Positions 33,955-45,413 of a DNA stretch of 64,000 bases are shown piece after piece. The stretch comes from Capsicum annuum (lineage: Eukaryota; Streptophyta; Magnoliopsida; Solanales; Solanaceae): contig NC_061120.1 in NCBI RefSeq assembly GCF_002878395.1, forward strand, positions 114,207,212 to 114,271,211, read 5' to 3'. The notes beneath the pieces were generated by a model. The model saw nothing but the letters and a program-made list of their open reading frames with translations. It searched no databases and was not told the DNA's origin. Position numbers and translations under genes: made by a program. How positions within the stretch are numbered: the stretch's first letter is position 1; each line of letters starts with the position of its first letter.

Positions 33955-35800
33955 AGTGGTATGATCCATGTCTTTTTCTTTGATTTTTTTGTGTTGTTGG
34001 ACCCCGGGTCAAGTTTCTCTTATGTGACCCCATTAGTTGCTGTGAATTTGAAAATGCATCCTGAGAAGTTTCCCGAGTTTTTCCTTGTTTCCACACCAGT
34101 AGGGGAGTCAGTTATTGCTAAATAAGTGTATATAGATTGTCCTAAGATTTTTCTTCGTAGAGTCATATTTACTGATTTAACAGAGTTGTACATGGTGGAT
34201 TTTGACCTTTTTCTGGGTATGGATTGGCTTCATTCTTTTTATTTATCTATAGATTATCGTACCCGCTTACTCAAGTTTCAGTTCCCTGATGAACCAGATT
34301 TTGAGTGGTCCAGGATTTTGGTATCTCCCAAGAGTCATTTTATCTCTTATCTCAAAGCTAGAAAGTTAATAGCCAAAGGTTGCCTCTATCACCTAGATAG
34401 AGTCAATGACACTAAATCTAAGGCCCCAACTATTTAGTCAGTCAACATTGTTAATGAGTTCCCAGATGTTTTTCAATAAGATTACCCAGGGTTGCCTTCT
34501 GATAGAGAGATAGAATTTGAGATTGACCCTCTTCCCGACACTCAGCCTATTTTAATTCTACCATACCATATGGCACCTACAGAGCATAAGGAGTTAAAAG
34601 AATATCTCAAAGATCTTTTAGATAAGGGATTCATAAGGCCTAGTATCTTTCTTAGGTTGCACTTATTTTTTTCATGCAAAAGACAGATGGTTCTTTGCGT
34701 ATGTGTATTTAATATTATTAGCTAAACAAGGTCACAGTTAAGAATAAGTACCCTCTTCAGAGCATTCATGACCTATTTAATTAATTGCAAGGTGCAAGTT
34801 ATTTCTCAAAGATAGACCTTAGATCTCACTATCATTAGCGTAAAGTGAGGGAATGTGATATTCCAATGACAGCCTTCCAAACCCGTTTTTGTCACTTTGA
34901 GTTTCTAGTCATGTCTTTCGGGCTAACCAATGCCCCAATAGCCTTTATGGACCTCAAGAGTTGAGTGTTCAAGCAATATCTTGATATTTTTATCATTGCT
35001 TTCATAGATGATATCCTTGTGTACTCCCATACTGCAACGACCATGCAGATCATCTTAGAATTGTCTTGCAAAGTCTTAGAGATCACCAGTTGTTTGCTAA
35101 ATTCAGTAAGTGTGAATTTTGGCTAAGATCAGTAGCCTTTCAGGGTCACAATATTTCAGCCAAAGGCATTAGAGTTGATCCCCAAAAGATAGAAGCTGTA
35201 AGAATTTGGCCTAGACATATCTCTCCAATTGACATTAGAAGTTTCTTTGGTTGAGCTGGCTACTACCACCATTTTGTTGAAGGTTTCTATTCTATTGCGC
35301 ATCGCATGACCCAGTTGACCAAAAAAAAAGTTATGTACCAGTAGTCAGATTCCTGTGAGAAGTGTTTTCAAGATTTGAAAACTAGACTTACTTTAGCTCC
35401 TGTGTTGACTTTGCCTGATAGTACAGATGGTTTTGTGGTATATTGTGATGGATCTAGATTTTGATTGGGTTGTGTGCTGATGAACAGAGGCAAGGTAAAG
35501 CCTATGCCTCTAGACAGTCGAAGCCACATAAAAAGAACTACCCGACCCATGATTTTAAGTTAGCTGCTATGGTCTTTGCTTTGAAAATATGGAGACACTA
35601 TCTTAATGGTGTTCATGTTGACATGTTTACTTATCACAAAAGACTGCAATATATTTTTACTTAGAGAGAGTTGAACCTTAGGTAGAGGAGGTGTTTAGAG
35701 TTGTTAAAGAACTATGATATGAGTGTGTTGTATCACCCGGGCAAGGCCAATGTAGTGGCTAATACCCATAGTAGGTTGTCTATGGGTAGTGTTACTCATG
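33955..35800 (+). pseudogene. pol (protease-RT-RNase H), array B internal 3
   Basis: Protease: LLDPGSSFSYVTP intact (about 33995-34035), and FLGMDWLHSF near 34210. RT: about 34470-35270, with [13 protein letters not shown] (34492-34725) and [12 protein letters not shown] intact at the catalytic box (about 35000-35035). RNase H: about 35410-35800, with [29 protein letters not shown] and VANTHSRLSMGSVTH. Stops include one after FFG near 35252. Key residues are better kept than in copies 1 and 2. Confidence 0.84.
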
Positions 35801-36089
35801 CACAGGAAGATAAGAAAGAGTTAGCTCGTGATGTGCATCATTTGGATAGACTGGGTGTTAGGTTGCTTGATTCCACTGAGGGAAGTACTTTGGTGAAAGT
35901 ATTTCCGAATCCTCTTTAGTTTTGGAAGTGAAAAAAAAAGAAAGACTGAGATGATAGTTTGGTCAGACTGAAGGGGTGAGTTAAGGGCCATAAGATAGAG
36001 GTTGTCTCCCAAGAGGGAGATGGTGTGCTGAGAATGTAGGGTAGATTATGTGTTCCTTATGTGGGTGATCTAAGGCAGAGAATTATTGG

Positions 36090-37330
36090 TAAAGAGACAG
36101 TTGTTGAAGCACCTAGCGCACGATATTTTATTCATCCTGGTCCTACCAAGATGTACCACAACATACAGGAAATCTATTAGTGGAGTGGTATGAAAAAGGA
36201 TATAGGTGGGTTTGTAGAAAATTATGTGTTTTTCCAACAGGTTAAGATAGAGCACTAAAGACCTATTGGTGTAATGTAAGAGTTTGGTATTCCCATTTGA
36301 AAGTGAGAAGAGGTGAATATGGAGTTTGTGACTAGATTACCTCTTTCGTGGTGTTATCATAATTTTATTTGGGTTGTTGCAAATAGATTGACTAAGTCAG
36401 CACATTTCCTACCTATGCATATATTGTATATATTTGAGGATTATGGTGTATTGTATACTGGGGAGTTGGTTAGGTTATATGGAGTTCCACTGTCTATCAT
36501 CTCAAATAGGGGTACTCAGTTCACTTCTCTATTTTGGAAAGCATTTTAGTAGGGTCTTGGTACCTAAGTTCATTTGAGTTTTGCTTTTCATCCACAGAAA
36601 GATGGTCAGGTCGAGAAAACCATTCAGATAATAGAAGATATGTTAAAAGCGTATGCACTTGATTTCAAAGGTTGTTGGGATAAGCATTTGTCAATGATCA
36701 AGTTTTCATATAACAATAGTTTCTATGCTAGCATCGAGATGGCACCATTTGAGGCTTTGTATGATACAAGTTGTATATCCCCTATAGGTAAGTTTAAAGT
36801 AGGTGAGGCTAGTGTGATTAGGCTTGATGCAGTACTTGAGCTACGGATAAGGTGAAGTTGATTATAGAAAGGTTGAAGCCAACTCAGATTCTTCAAAAGT
36901 CATATGCCGATGTGAGGAGAAGAGACCTTAAGTTTGAGGTGGGTGATTTGGTGTACTTCAAGATTTCACCCATTAAAGGGGAAAAGAGGTTTGGTAGAAA
37001 GGGAAAGCTTAGCCCCCGTTATGTTGGCCCTATAGAGTCTTGATTCGTGTTGGTATAGTAGCCTATAAAGTTGAGTTTCATGCAGAGTTGTCATCTGTTA
37101 ATTTTATTTTTTATGTCTCCATGCTTAAGAAGCATATTGGTGATTCCTTTGTAGTAGATGCTTCAGAGAGTGCTGATATTCACAACATTCTTTCATTTAA
37201 TGAAATTCCTAGTGATATTCTAGATTTTTAGATCAGTAGACTGAGGAACAAAGAAGTTCCCTAGGTCAAAGTTTTGAGGCAGAACTAGTCAGTTGAGGGC
37301 CTTACTTGGGAGACCGAAGCAGACATGTGA
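36090..37330 (+). pseudogene. pol (integrase-chromodomain), array B internal 3
   Basis: Core: MEFVTRLPLS (first Asp mutated to Glu, MDF to MEF), IISNRGTQFTS (Asp of SDRG to Asn) and DGQVEKTIQ, which keeps the catalytic glutamate lost in copies 1 and 2. C-terminal part in two frames: 36852-37043 (RRRDLKFEVGDLVYFKISP) and 37040-37231, separated by a one-base loss near 37031 (GGCCCTATAGAG). The chromodomain (about 37205-37329) has a stop at LDF* and ends at TGA after ADM. Confidence 0.83.
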
Positions 37331-37586
37331 GCCAAGTACCCGCACCTCTTTTCCGCGGGTTCAAATCAATCCAAAGGTAATATTCTTCCTTTATTCAACC
37401 CTTCTAATCTAAAGTTTTCCTATGGCTCTACCCTTATTAAGTTCATGTATTCTCTAAAGTATTCAAAATTTTAGAAAGATATAGAGTTAGTTTTGTGAGT
37501 TCTTCTAACTTTATGTACTCCATTTCCTTCGTGCAATAAGCTTAACTAGTGACATTCATGGACGAATGTTTCCTAGGGGGTAATAT
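37331..37586 (+). other. 3' UTR and polypurine tract, array B internal 3
   Basis: Parallel to the other two copies. The tract is eroded (CTAGGGGGTAATA) before the LTR4 TG at 37587. Confidence 0.68.
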
Positions 37587-39419
37587 TGTAATACCCCAAA
37601 ATTTTCCTAAGCTGAATTTTTCCTCAAGAAGGTTAAGGAGTCACTTCCTAAGTGAGTATCATTTTAACCACATTGAATTTTCCTAATTTTGATAAGCTTT
37701 CCATCGATATAAGATTCATTCAAATCCGATGCCTAGACAAGAAGCTTTGGCTAATTTAAGTCCTAGTCATAAAACAGTATCATTTTAGTACTTGGCGCAT
37801 CGTTGAGAGGGTCTATTTGATGATTGTCAAATTCCTGTGGAACTCCGCGATAGTGGCACATCGGAGAGTACCCCAAATTCCTAATAGTCATTTTCCAGTG
37901 GCCTAGCGTGATTGTGATGCATCGATCTTAAGATCCAGGTCCCAACCAGTCGGACAATGCGATGGCTACACATCGCAGAGTCTCCCAGATTCCCTTTTAT
38001 CAGTTTCCAGTGAGCCACTACAATAGTTGTACGTTGCTGGGGCCCATAAAATCAGGTTCCCAGTTCTATTTTTTCCATCTTCTTATAGAAAATAAAAAAG
38101 TCACTTTGGACTTTTTCCAGGCCTCTTAAACCATACAGATATCAAATTAAAGTCATTTACAAGCATTCTATAAATTTTTTCTTATGTTTTATCTAAACAA
38201 AAACCCTATGTATCCAAAACCTCTTCCAAGAATCTCAAGAAACTACCATAGATTTTCTAAATTGAGTCAAGATTCAAGGTTCACAAGTTAAGGGCTTCAT
38301 GAACCCTCATTCATGAGTACAAACAGAGTCCCAAAAGTGAGAGCTCATCTAAATCTTCTAATTCAAGGTATGTAGGGTTTTAACAAGGACACTCCTTACG
38401 TCATTGTGCCCAAAAGTTGTTTTAAATTACAATAATATATGGTTTCACATGTTTTCTTATGAAAATTGAAGTATGGGTTTGTACCCTTTGTTGTTGTTCT
38501 TGAGATATTATAATTTCCATGTTTTAGAAATTAAGATACATGAGTATGTTGAGATTTTACTACATAATGTTGAAAATCCATATATCTATATGATTTATGA
38601 ATCCTTATGATCTTTAGTTTGCAGTTTGATGAGTTTTAACTTGAGATTGAACTATGGGCCACTAAGCTCGACTTATGAATTGAAATTTTTATAACCTTCT
38701 ATGCTATAAGCACCTATGATTTGAGTACTTTGAGATTATTGAGAAATATTTTACCTTTTTGGTCCTAATAGAGTTGGAATCAACAATGATGTTATATAAA
38801 ACAAAGAGTAATACAATTTGGTCTTCAGTATATACCCTTGAGTTATTTGAGGTGGATTTCCTAAGAGTTTTGAGCTTATTATGCGAGTAGTATTTAGCAC
38901 TGAGTTGGGTATGATTCTGAGGTCTCATAGCCCAGATTACGTGCCACCGTAGGATTGAGTTTTATGGGCATGAGGCCAAGATAATGATCACTGAGTTGAG
39001 GTTGTACTCCTTGGCAAGAGTATGAAGCCTCTCCCCAATGTGAGGTTTCTTCCTTAGGAAGACAAGACATTGGACTCCATATAGCTCACATGGTTTATGT
39101 CATTTAGAAGAAACTCCCTAGTGTCCAAAGTTATATAATCTCGAGTTTTAAGTGTCCCAACTCTAAGATAGTTCTAAAGTTCCCATGTTTTGAAAGCTCC
39201 TAAAAGTTCTGAGTCCTTTAGTTTTAAAGAAGTTTTACTCTCCATGAGATAAAAGTAGGAGTTTGAAAGTATTTTTTAAAGTTCCTTTAGCCGTCAAGTA
39301 TAGAGAATAAGACGAGAGAAAAGATTTTTTAAGTTAAGTATAATGACTCACAAGATTTGTATTTCATGTTTCACTATTTACGATTCATGAGAATTATAAT
39401 TCAGATTTATTCAAGCCAG

Positions 39420-39432
39420 GTAAGTCATTCAT
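39420..39432. repeat. SINE target-site duplication, left copy
   Basis: GTAAGTCATTCAT pairs with GTGAGTCATTCAT at 39586-39598 (one mismatch). LTR1 has a single GTGAGTCATTTCT at this point. Confidence 0.78.
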
Positions 39433-39585
39433 ATTGCAATACTATTGTCGTTCTAGAGCCTGGGGTCTATCGAAAACAACCTCTCTACTTCTTCGGAGTT
39501 AATGGTATGGACTGCGTATATTTTACCCCCCAGACCTCACTGGGTGGGAATATACTAGGTTTTAGTTGTTGTTGTTGTTGATGAT
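39433..39585 (+). mobile_element. TS/SolS-like SINE, 5'-truncated
   Basis: Contains GAGCCTGGGGTCTATCG, AACAACCTCTCTAC, a CTGCGTATATTTTACCCCCC segment, CCTCACTGGGTGGGAATATA and a (GTT)n tail. This is the typical 3' body of the Solanaceae TS/SolS SINE family. The tRNA-derived 5' part with A and B boxes is not recognisable, so the copy is 5'-truncated. Flanked by 13-bp target duplications. Absent from LTR1, so it was inserted after the LTR copies separated. Confidence 0.83.
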
Positions 39586-40157
39586 GTGAGTCATTCATGA
39601 ATGCATGGATGATTTTTTAAAGAGTAATGATAATGTTTATTTAAATGCATGCACTACCATATACTCAGTACATTCCTAAGTACTGATCCACATATTCATC
39701 TATGTGCTACATTATTTTATAATATAGGTTCAGGTGCTCAGTCCCAGCTTCGTCAGTGATTTTTGAGTACCTTTGTCTACATCTCCACAGTGTCGAGTTT
39801 ACAAAGTCCTAGGACCTATCTTCTGAAATTTTAGTATTTTAGTAGATATATTATTACTTTCAGTTTAGTTTGAGTCAGTTGGGGCCTTTCTTAATGGCTC
39901 TCTAGTTATGGAGTAGTAGAGGCTTTGTCAGACTAGGTATCAAATGGTTAGTATGTTTAAACTTCTAATATTGTGGTTGTTTGGACCAAATATTTTCTTC
40001 ATATTTCCTAACATGTGATATGATAGTACCAGTGTTTTGTTTATATGAACTCGAAATAAGTCATTATATGTATTAATAGGCTCAAAGGGTTAGCTTGGGG
40101 CTACTTGTAGCATTAAGCTCTGTGTGATGCTTCGGTATGAGATTTTGGGGCATTACA

Positions 40158-40162
40158 AGATA
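40158..40162. repeat. Target-site duplication of array B, right copy (AGATA)
   Basis: Follows the LTR4 terminal CA. Pairs with AAATA at 2578-2582. The A LTR continues directly after it with TAAGTCATGG. Confidence 0.78.
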
Positions 40163-40241
40163 TAAGTCATGGGTTAGTTTATGGTATTTTGGGGTCATGA
40201 GCACCGTGTAATATTCCGGGTACCAGATTTAGGGCGTTACC
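40163..40241 (+). repeat. Element A 5' LTR, last part
   Basis: Matches the 3' LTR end (about 47929-48005): AGTCATGGGTTAG, GGGGTCATGAGCACCGTGTA, GTACCAGATT. It ends GCGTTACC where the 3' LTR has ATGTTATA. Together with 55-2582 it makes one 2.6-kb LTR, about the length of the 3' copy. Confidence 0.86.
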
Positions 40242-40242
40242 A

Positions 40243-40260
40243 ACTTGATATTAGAGCCTA
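40243..40260 (+). other. Primer-binding site of element A
   Basis: ACTTGATATTAGAGCCTA equals the tRNA-Met site (ACTTGGTATCAGAGCC) with two transitions, G to A and C to T. Confidence 0.75.
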
Positions 40261-40450
40261 AGGTTCAATAGTGTCCTAGGAAGTCTGAAAAGCTGCATCT
40301 GGTAGAGTCTTGTGCATGAGTGTGTTGCGTGCCACATTTATATATAGGAGTCTATAAGATGTTTTTTAGGAATAGCTTCCCCTGTTTCGGTATTCACGTC
40401 TTTCCTGTGAGAATATTCTCTAGTTAACTCTCAGTGTAATCTGTTTCTTC

Positions 40451-40466
40451 ATTTCTTCTATAGAAC
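40451..40466 (+). promoter_or_regulatory. Putative splice acceptor before element A gag
   Basis: A pyrimidine-rich run, ATTTCTTCTATAG, ends in AG three bases before the gag ATG (40467). With the AG|GTATGT in the LTR it could bound a leader intron. A similar TCTTACAG precedes the F gag start, and GTTTATAG the D start. Splicing is inferred only. Confidence 0.4.
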
Positions 40467-41500
40467 ATGCCTCCTAAAAAAAGAAATAGGAATCAGTCAT
40501 GAATTCAGCCCGAAGAACCTTTGGGCGAACATATTTCTCATGAAGAGTTTAGAGCTGCATTCACTACTCTTGCTTAGTCAATTACTTGTCAAAATGAGCG
40601 ACCATCTGTCATTCTGACCCACCCAGTCGCCAATTAAGCTACAGCTAGAATTTACGATTTTGCTCGAATAAATCCTCCATCCTTTTTTGTGTCTAAGTCA
40701 GATTAGGGCCCTCAAGAATTTTTTGATCAACTTTAGAAGGTTATAGATATCATGGGAGTTACTCCTTCTGAGATTACTGAGCTAGCTGCATATCAGTTGC
40801 AGGATGTTTTTCACACTTGGTATAAGCAGTGGAAGTCAGAAAGGTCAGTTGATGCAGGACCTATAGAATGGGAGGAGTTTGTCACCGCATTCTTTGAGAG
40901 GATCTTTCCCCAAGAGATAAGAGAATATAAGGTGTTAGAATTCATCAAACTCAGGCAGGGAAACATGGAGGTGAAATAAAATTCTCTTAAGTTTACTCAG
41001 TTAGCCAGATAAGCCCCTCAAGTGTTTGCAGAAAGCAGGGCTAAGATGAGTAAGTTCGTTTCTGGGGTGAATGATAATGTGATCACTAAGTGTAGGTCTG
41101 CGATGTTGAATAGTGACATGACTTTAGCCAGACTTATGATGCATACTCAGCAGATAGAGGAGCAAAAGATTAATATGAGAGAGAAGCAGAATAAGATAGC
41201 AAGGCCAGGTAGTTTCATCTTTGCTCAGTGCAAATCAGAGAGAGAAAACCGTTCTCAGTTTCATCCTAAGTCATCAGTTCCAGCTCCTTCTTTATCTAGG
41301 GCTCCAGCTCCTAAGTTCAGGGATGGTAACAAAGATAGAGTTCTAGGCTCTATGTCTTAAGGAATTCTTAGCCGTAACAGAACTAATCCCCTTTGTCTGA
41401 ATTGTGGTAAAACCACAAGGGTGCTTGCAGATTTGGTAGTGATGTATGCTTTGGATGTGGCAAGCCAGGCCACAAAGTCAGAGGTTTTCCCCAGTTAGGT
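40467..41500 (+). pseudogene. gag, element A
   Basis: Starts MPPKKRNRNQS, then TGA where the family would have CGA. The frame continues with IQPEEPLGEHISHEEFRAAF and further TAG and TAA codons at likely CAG and CAA positions. Capsid domain: 40752-40979 (AAYQLQDVFHTWYKQW, FFERIFPQEIREYKVLEF). Linker: 41022-41360. Zinc knuckle near 41449-41490 reads CFGCGKPGHKVRGF, the last cysteine lost. gag and pol are in one continuous coding unit in this family. Confidence 0.86.
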
Positions 41501-41629
41501 TCAGCTCAGTTTGGTTTCCCAATTTAGCAGGGTGCTAATTCCAGTGCTACTAGTGGGCAACGACCAAATAGACTTTATGATCTCCAGTCCCGATAAGATC
41601 AGGAAAATTCTTCTGATGTGGGTACTAGT

Positions 41630-43450
41630 ACGTTACAAATATTTTATGTGGATGTTTATGCATTACTAGATCCAGGTTCTTCCTTGTCTTTTGTTACTCC
41701 CGATATAGCAGACAACTTTGGAATCAGTCCTGAAATTCTAGCATAGCCCTTTACAGTCTCTACCCCAGTGGGTAAAACCATCATAGCTCAGCGAGTATAC
41801 AGGAACTATCTGGTTATGATATATCAAAAAGTTACCTCAGTAGATTTAGTCAAATTAGAGATGACTTATTTTGATGTCATTCTCGGCATAGATTGGCTTC
41901 ATTCCTGCTATGCCATAATTTATTGCAGAAATAGAATAGTCCAGTTCCAGTTTCTGAATGAACCTATCCTAGAGTGGAGAGGTAGTACTTCAGCTCTTAG
42001 AGATTAGCTGTTTCCTTCCTTCGGGAAAGGAAACTGATATCAAAAGGATGTTTTTATCATATTGTTCATGTTAAGGACTCTAGCTCCAAATCTCCCAATC
42101 TTGAATCAGTCCCAGTCGTGAATGAATATTTAGATGTTTTTCCGAAGGATCTTCCAAGAATTCCCCTAAAAGAGAAATAGACTTCGACATAGATCTTTTT
42201 CCAAATACTTAGCCTATATCTATTTTTTCATATAGAGGCACCAGCAGAACTTAGAGAATTGAAATATAATTTGAAAGTTCTCTTAGATAAGGGATTCATT
42301 AGACCCAATGTTTCCCCATGGGGTTCACCAGTCTTAATTGTGCGAAAGAAAGACTATTCTGTCAGAATGTGCATTGATTACCGTTAGCTCAATAAAGTCA
42401 CGGTTCAGAACAAGTATCATCTTCCAAGAATCAATGACTTGTTTGATAAACTTCAGGGTGCCAGCTATTTCTCTAAGATAAACCTCAGATCTTGCTATCA
42501 TCACCTCAGAGTCAGAAAATATGACATTCCAAAAATAAAGTTTCATACACAGTATGGTCACTTTGAATTCTTAGTTATGTCCTTTGGTCTTACAAATTCC
42601 CCAGTAGCCTTCATGGACTTGATGAACCATGTGTTCAAGTTGTACTTGGACATGTTCGTCATGGTCTTCATAGATGATATTGTGGTTTATTCCCGCAATG
42701 AGCATGATCATGCAGACCACCTCAGAATAGTATTACAGACTCTCAAAAATCATCAATTGTACGCCAAGTTCCGTAAGTATGAATTTCAGCTAAGGTCTGT
42801 AACATTCCTTGATCATATCATTTTTGGTGATGGCATTAGAGTTGATACTCAAAAGATTAAAGTAGTAAGAAACTCGCGTCACGCTATCTCTCTCAGACAT
42901 CAGAAGTTTCTTGGGTTTGGCTAGCTATTACTTATGGTTTTTTGAAGGATTTTCTTCTATTACATCCCTTATATCAAGATTATCTCAGAACAAAGTAATG
43001 TTTCAGTGGTCAGATCTCTGCGAGAAGTGATTTCTAGATTTGAAGACTCGACTCACCTTAGCTCCAGTCTTAGAGCTTCTAGATGGCCCAGATGGGTTTG
43101 TCGTGTATTGTGATACATCCACAGTAGGTTTGGGTTGTGTCCTCTGCAGCATGGTATGGTCATAACCTATGCCTCTAGATAGCTTAAACCCCATGAGAAG
43201 AATTATCTGACTCATGATCTCGAGTTAGTAACCATAGCTTTTGACTTAAATATTTGGAGCCATTATCTATACAGTATTCATTTAGATATGTTCGTAGATC
43301 ATAAGAGCCTTTAGTATGTCTTTTCTCAGAAAGATCTTAATCTTCATCAGAGAAGGTCGTTAGAGCTCTTAAAAGATTATGACATGAGTGTACTTTATCA
43401 TTTGGGCAAGGCTAACGTTAAGGCCGATGCTCTCGGTAGACTACCTATGT
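41630..43450 (+). pseudogene. pol (protease-RT-RNase H), element A
   Basis: Protease: LLDPGSSLSFVTP intact (about 41665-41703), and VILGIDWLHSCYAIIYC (within 41768-42007). RT: about 42180-42940; the longest open piece, 42439-42924 (161 codons), carries [21 protein letters not shown] sequence and the intact catalytic [16 protein letters not shown]. RNase H: about 43060-43450, with GFVVYCDTS, KNYLTHDLELV and KADALGRL. Interrupted by stops (for example 42007, 42925), with a frame change between RT and RNase H. Confidence 0.87.
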
Positions 43451-43739
43451 GTGGTGTTGCTCATGCTGAGGATAGTAAGAAGAAGTTAGCTTAAGAAATC
43501 CTTTAGCTTTCCAGACTAGACGTTTGCTTAGTCAATTCAGAGGAGGGTGACATATAGGTTTAGAGTAGTTTAGAATCATCTCTAGTTTCTAGGGTGAAAG
43601 AAAAGCAAGGTAGAGATCCCATCTATGTCAAGTTAAAGGAGTTAATCAAGGATCAGAAAGTAGAGGTTTTCTCCTAAGGAGGAGATGGTGTACTATGTTG
43701 TTAGGGTCGTCTGTGTGTTCTAAGTATAGACGACTTAAG

Positions 43740-45024
43740 GAAGTGATTTATTGTAGAAGTGTATGCTGTATGCTACTTAATTCATCCAAGGGCCATAATG
43801 ATGTACCATGACTTACAAAAAATCTATTGGTGGATAGGATGAAGAGAGATAATATAGAGTTTGTGGCTAAGTGATCTATATGTCAGCACGTTAGATAGAG
43901 CATCAAAAGCCTAGTAGGTCCATGCAAGAGTTTTGTATTCCTACTTTGAAGTGGGAAGAAGTGAACAAGGACTTCGTGATGGGTTTGCCTCGTACCCATC
44001 ATCAACATGATTCAGTTTGGGTCATTGTAGATAGGATGACCAAATCATCTCATTTTCTTCAAGTCCATACCTATTATTCGACCGAGGATTATGAAAAACT
44101 CTACATCAGAGAGTTGGTCAGATTGCATGTAGTTCTGTTATCCATTATCTCAGATAGAGGTACCCAGTTCACCTCTTATTTCTAGAATGCATTCCAAAAG
44201 AGTCTTGGTATCTAAGTTTATCTCAGTACTGCCTTTCATCCTCAGATGGATGGTTAAGTGAAAAGGACCATTCAGACTTTAGAAGATATGTTGTGAGCAT
44301 ATGCAATTGACTTCAAGGGTAGTTGGGATGACCAATTACCTTTGATTGAGTTTACATACAACAACAACTATCATTCTAGCATTTGGATAGCTCCATTCAA
44401 AGCTCTTTATAGTAGGAGATGTAAATCTCTCGTCGATTGGTTTGAAGTTAGTGAGCCCTTAATTATAGGGCTTGAATTAGTATATGATGCCTTAGAAAAA
44501 GTCCAGTTTATCAGAGAAAGACTTTGGGCTACTCTGAGCTAACAGAAGTCTTATGCAGATATATGTTGAAAGGATCTAGAGTTTGAGATTGGTGATTATG
44601 TCTATCTAAAGATATTTCCCATGAAGGGGGTGAAGAGATTCGTCAAGGAGGTAAAGCTCAGTCCCTGATATGTCGGTCCCTTCAAGATTCTCAATCGATT
44701 TGATACGGTAGCTTATGAGATAGAATTGCCTTTAGATCTAGCCTTAGTTTATCAAGTCTTCCATGTATCTTTGCTCAAGAAGTGCACTGGTGACCCAGCA
44801 GTCGTAGTACCTATTCAGAGCATAGTGTTTAGAACAACCTCTCTTATGATTAGATTCTAGTTGAAATCCTAGACTATCAGACTCAGAGACTGAGGAACAA
44901 AGAAGTCCGTCTAGTCAAAGTTCTTTGACAGAATCAGTCCGTTGAGAGAGCTACTTAGGAAGCCGAAGAAGACATGCATACCAAGTATCCTCACCTTTTC
45001 TCCGCTAATTCAGATCAAGCTTAA
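43740..45024 (+). pseudogene. pol (integrase-chromodomain), element A
   Basis: Zinc domain: the first histidine is Tyr (EVYAVCYLIHP). Core 43922-44185: VNKDFVMGLP (first Asp) and IISDRGTQFTS (second Asp) intact. The third segment reads DG*VKRTIQ, lysine for the catalytic glutamate. C-terminal part about 44560-44790. Chromodomain about 44845-44990: LDYQTQRLRNKEVRLVKVL, RATxEAEEDM, then YPHLFS and stop TAA at 45022-45024. Unlike B and C, this family has no stop after EDM. Confidence 0.86.
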
Positions 45025-45413
45025 GGTAACATTTCTCCTTAATCTTTTCCGTTTCATGTTCAAGTTTTAGTTACAAGCTTGGTATCTATTTCATGTTCTG
45101 AATTCTATCACAAACATGGTATTCAATACCATTTCATATTCAATCCTGCATTCATATGTCAGTTCAGTTATATAATCATGCATCTGATATGAATTCTCAT
45201 TGTGAGAACCTTAGTTCATGAGAACAATCAGCCATGCATTCATGAATCAGTTACATATCTATCAGATATGCATGATCAGTATGACATGTTCTATTATCAA
45301 TCATGTTAGTCATGAAATCATATTCCAATTATTCATGTTCAGTATGTACGTCAAGGTATATTCTCCCTTCACTCAGTTTCATTCGAGGAAGAATGTTCTC
45401 AAGGGGGAGATAT
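45025..45413 (+). other. 3' UTR and polypurine tract of element A
   Basis: AT-rich untranslated stretch with repeated TTCATG-type words (for example 45050-45330). The polypurine tract CAAGGGGGAGA (45400-45410) precedes the 3' LTR. Short open frames here look like chance. Confidence 0.7.

Larger units (their letters stand above)
2583..40157 (+). mobile_element. Array B: tandem Ty3/gypsy array with four LTRs
   Basis: Begins TGTAATACCC, ends GGCATTACA, and carries one pair of flanking target duplications. Order: LTR1 2583-4926; internal 1 (interrupted by C) to 19601; LTR2 19602-19854 (cut); EPRV; a C-like fragment fused to internal 2 (27121-31722); LTR3 31723-33304 (cut); internal 3 to 37586; LTR4 37587-40157. 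The three internal regions belong to one family but carry different deletions. The arrangement suggests unequal or ectopic recombination between LTRs after insertion, or insertion of a concatemer. Confidence 0.82.
37587..40157 (+). repeat. Array B LTR4 (3' end of the array)
   Basis: TGTAATACCCC to GGGCATTACA. Motif cluster at about 37795-38045, TATA-like CCCATAAAATC near 38041, donor AAG|GTATGT at 38365-38373, TATTTAGCACTGAG near 38890 and TTCAGGTGCTCAGTCCC near 39728. A SINE insertion (39433-39585) explains most of its extra length over LTR1. Followed by the target duplication AGATA. Confidence 0.87.

Noticed and set aside
39561..39580. GTTGTT microsatellite as an independent simple repeat
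   Set aside because: It is the 3' tail of the SINE, bounded by the target duplication.
39357..39581. 74-codon open frame in LTR4
   Set aside because: It runs through the SINE insertion and its GTT tail; an artefact of the insertion.
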